A DNA stretch of 64,000 bases from positions 4,216,001-4,280,000 of the forward strand of contig OZ241368.1 of assembly GCA_965200525.1 (NCBI GenBank), written 5' to 3'. Numbering within the stretch: position 1 is the first letter of the stretch; every line of letters starts with the position of its first letter. A program made the translations under genes and the position numbers. The notes under the pieces are model-generated. The model saw only the letters and a list, made by a program, of their open reading frames with translations, was not told the origin of the DNA and made no database searches. This DNA is from JANNPJ01 sp965200525 (GTDB lineage Bacteria; Actinomycetota; Actinomycetes; Actinomycetales; Kineosporiaceae). Below, one piece after another: positions 62,461 to 64,000 of the stretch.

Positions 62461-63521
62461 GCGCCACCACCAGCCGCCGGTACGTCGTGATCGGGGCCGG
62501 CGCGATCGGGGCGCTGCTGGCGGCCCAGCTCGAGCTGGCCGGGATCGACACCGTGCTGGTGGCCCGGGGTCAGAACCTGGAGGCGATCCGCCGCGACGGC
62601 GTGAAGGTCCGCCGGCCGCAGGGCACCGACACGGTCCGGGTGGACGTCGTCGCCGGGCCCGATGAGCTGCGGCTGACCAGCCACGACGTGCTGGTGCTGG
62701 CGACCAAGACGCAGGACGCCGAGGCGGTGCTGGCCCGCTGGGCCTGGCTGCCGGTGCACGCCGCCGACGCCCCGGACACCGACCCGCTGGACACTGCCGG
62801 CGAGCCGCCGGCACTGCTCGGTGCCGACCTGCCCGTGCTGACCTTCCAGAACGGCCTGGCCACGGAGGATCTGGCCCTGCGCCGGTTCGCCCGGGTCTAC
62901 GGCGTCTCGATCGGGGTGGCGGCCAGCTACCTGGTTCCGGGAGAGGTGGTCTCGCCGTCCTACCCGACCATCGGGGTGGCCTGGCTGGGCCGCTACCCGG
63001 ACCAGGCCGACGAGGCCCAGGAGGAGTACGTCCGCGACCTGGTCGCGGCCGGCTACGCGGTCGAGAGCGTGCCCGACATCTCCGCCTGGAAGGCCCGCAA
63101 GCTGATCGCCAACGCCGCCAACGGGCTCGACGTGCTGGCCGGTACCGACGAGCAGAAGGCGCAGGCCCGGGCCCTGCTCATCGCCGAGGCCCAGGCCGTC
63201 TACGCGGCTGCCGGCATCCGGGTGCCGGCCGAGGCGCCGGGCTTCGGCCCGGGCGGCCCCCTGGTGGTCGAGCCGGTGCCCGGGCACACCCTGGGCCGGC
63301 TCTCCACCTGGCAGAGTTTCGCCCGGGGGGCGTCCAGCGAGATCGACTACCTCAACGGCGAGATCGTCCGGTTGGCGCGGAAGTTCGGCGTCCCGGGACC
63401 GGTGAACGAGAGGTTGCAGCGGCTTCTCGGAGCCCAGGCCGAAGCCGGGCGTGGGCCCGGTTCGGCCGATCTGGACCAGTTGCTGGCCGTGGTCGAGCGA
63501 GTGGTGGAGCGGGTCGGATGA
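62457..63521 (+). CDS. Ketopantoate reductase-family (ApbA/PanE) protein
   Basis: 354 residues. The N-terminal NADP-binding fold starts YVVIGAGAIGALLAAQL, and KTQDAEAVLARW is the family site with its Thr-Lys-Gln. The catalytic Lys lies in WKARKLIANAANGLD, and EIDYLNGEIVRLARKFGV matches the C-terminal signature. True PanE makes pantoate, but members in catabolic operons reduce other 2-oxo acids. Its tight coupling inside the transporter operon makes a catabolic role more likely here; this is inference. Confidence 0.88.
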   Translation: MSATTSRRYVVIGAGAIGALLAAQLELAGIDTVLVARGQNLEAIRRDGVKVRRPQGTDTVRVDVVAGPDELRLTSHDVLVLATKTQDAEAVLARWAWLPVHAADAPDTDPLDTAGEPPALLGADLPVLTFQNGLATEDLALRRFARVYGVSIGVAASYLVPGEVVSPSYPTIGVAWLGRYPDQADEAQEEYVRDLVAAGYAVESVPDISAWKARKLIANAANGLDVLAGTDEQKAQARALLIAEAQAVYAAAGIRVPAEAPGFGPGGPLVVEPVPGHTLGRLSTWQSFARGASSEIDYLNGEIVRLARKFGVPGPVNERLQRLLGAQAEAGRGPGSADLDQLLAVVERVVERVG

Positions 63522-64000
63522 GCGAGAGCCTGGAGGCCGTGCTGGCCGACCTGGCCGTCGTCGCCCCGGGGGCGCGGGCCGAGGTCCGCTCCGACCGCTC
63601 CGGCTGGTGGCCCGACGGCGAGCCGCGGGCGCTGATCCGGGCCCGCGGCGTCGAGGACGTGCAGCGCGCCCTTGCCGCGGCGTCCCGGGCCGGGGTACCG
63701 GTGGTGACCCGGGGCGCGGGCACCGGCCTGGCCGGGGCGGCGACCGCCGGCGCCGGCGCGATCGTGCTCGATCTCTCCGGCCTGAACCGCATCCTTTCCG
63801 TCGACCCGGTGAACGGCACCGCCCGGGTCGAGCCGGGGGTGATCACGGCCGAGCTGGACCGGGCCGCCGGTGAGCACGGGCTGGTCTACGCCCCCGACCC
63901 GGGCAGCGTGGCCATCTCGACCGTCGGCGGCAACATCGCCACCAACGCCGGTGGCCTACGGGGAGCCAAGTACGGCGTGACCCGGGACGCCGTCCTGGCC
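63518..64000 (+). CDS. FAD-binding oxidoreductase, GlcD/D-lactate dehydrogenase-like, partial
   Basis: The first 161 codons only; the gene runs off the window. The N-terminal PCMH-type FAD domain shows ALAAASRAGVPVVTRGAGTGLAGAA, VEPGVITAELD and PGSVAISTVGGNIATNAGGLRGAKYGVTRD, the classical glycolate oxidase/D-2-hydroxyacid dehydrogenase pattern. ATG 63518 overlaps the previous stop (ATGA), so it belongs to the same operon. With the ketopantoate-reductase-like gene it could interconvert a 2-hydroxy acid and a 2-oxo acid left after sulfur removal. Confidence 0.88.
   Translation, partial: MSESLEAVLADLAVVAPGARAEVRSDRSGWWPDGEPRALIRARGVEDVQRALAAASRAGVPVVTRGAGTGLAGAATAGAGAIVLDLSGLNRILSVDPVNGTARVEPGVITAELDRAAGEHGLVYAPDPGSVAISTVGGNIATNAGGLRGAKYGVTRDAVLA

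Overview
The window is a very GC-rich, gene-dense chromosomal segment with many GTG starts and ATGA or GTGA start/stop overlaps. It carries a mycothiol deacetylase (mshB), the xseA/xseB-ispH-ychF group with a DUF4245 protein, a PIN-PhoH protein and a fdxA-dapC pair. Together these point to a high-GC actinobacterium (Actinomycetes, mycothiol producer). I cannot name the genus from sequence alone. I saw no rRNA or tRNA gene, CRISPR array, transposase or phage gene.

Layout. 0-12.5 kb: housekeeping and surface genes, namely a truncated membrane protein, a lipoprotein, PIN-PhoH, two tandem lytic transglycosylase-like proteins, class II fumarase, a methyltransferase, beta-carbonic anhydrase, a membrane protein and class I fumarase. 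12.6-21.1 kb: LacI regulator, PfkB sugar kinase, DUF4245, xseB, an MBL hydrolase lying between xseB and xseA, xseA, ispH, rmuC and ychF. 21.1-34.1 kb: epoxide-hydrolase-like protein, an orphan solute-binding lipoprotein, NUDIX, typA, a complete opp-type peptide importer and mshB. 34.1-49.5 kb: a block of accessory character. It holds a broken DUF559-like gene bracketed by two 49-bp palindromic repeats, an FtsH-like protease, a flavin reductase, a nitrilase (Nit1C/nitrogen-starvation type) cluster and a large hybrid histidine kinase with a nearby single-domain response regulator. 49.5-54.4 kb: GNAT, fdxA, dapC, gltA and a LysR regulator. 54.5-64 kb: an operon led by a small cysteine-rich ORF, followed by an SsuD-like flavin monooxygenase, an SfnB/acyl-CoA-dehydrogenase-like enzyme, a five-part ABC importer packed into four genes, a ketopantoate-reductase-like protein and a GlcD-like FAD oxidase that runs off the end.

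How the genes work together. The Nit1C-like run (38.0-44.9 kb) joins an FAD oxidoreductase, an amidohydrolase, an MSMEG_0572-type protein, a radical SAM enzyme, a fused GNAT-AIR-synthase protein and a nitrilase. It ends with a second nitrilase homologue whose catalytic Cys and Glu are both replaced by Asp. The last 9.5 kb look like an organosulfur-scavenging operon under cysteine-responsive attenuation: the leader ORF ends in a Cys-Cys motif, appears leaderless, and sits just downstream of a LysR gene.

Recurring signal. Several genes start with ATG or GTG exactly 6 nt after a TANNNT hexamer (fumA, xseB, xseA, ispH, flavin reductase, lysR), and two more nearly so (cys leader, ychF). This is the expected signature of leaderless transcripts, and it was used here to choose starts. 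All functional statements come from reading motifs; no database search was run.
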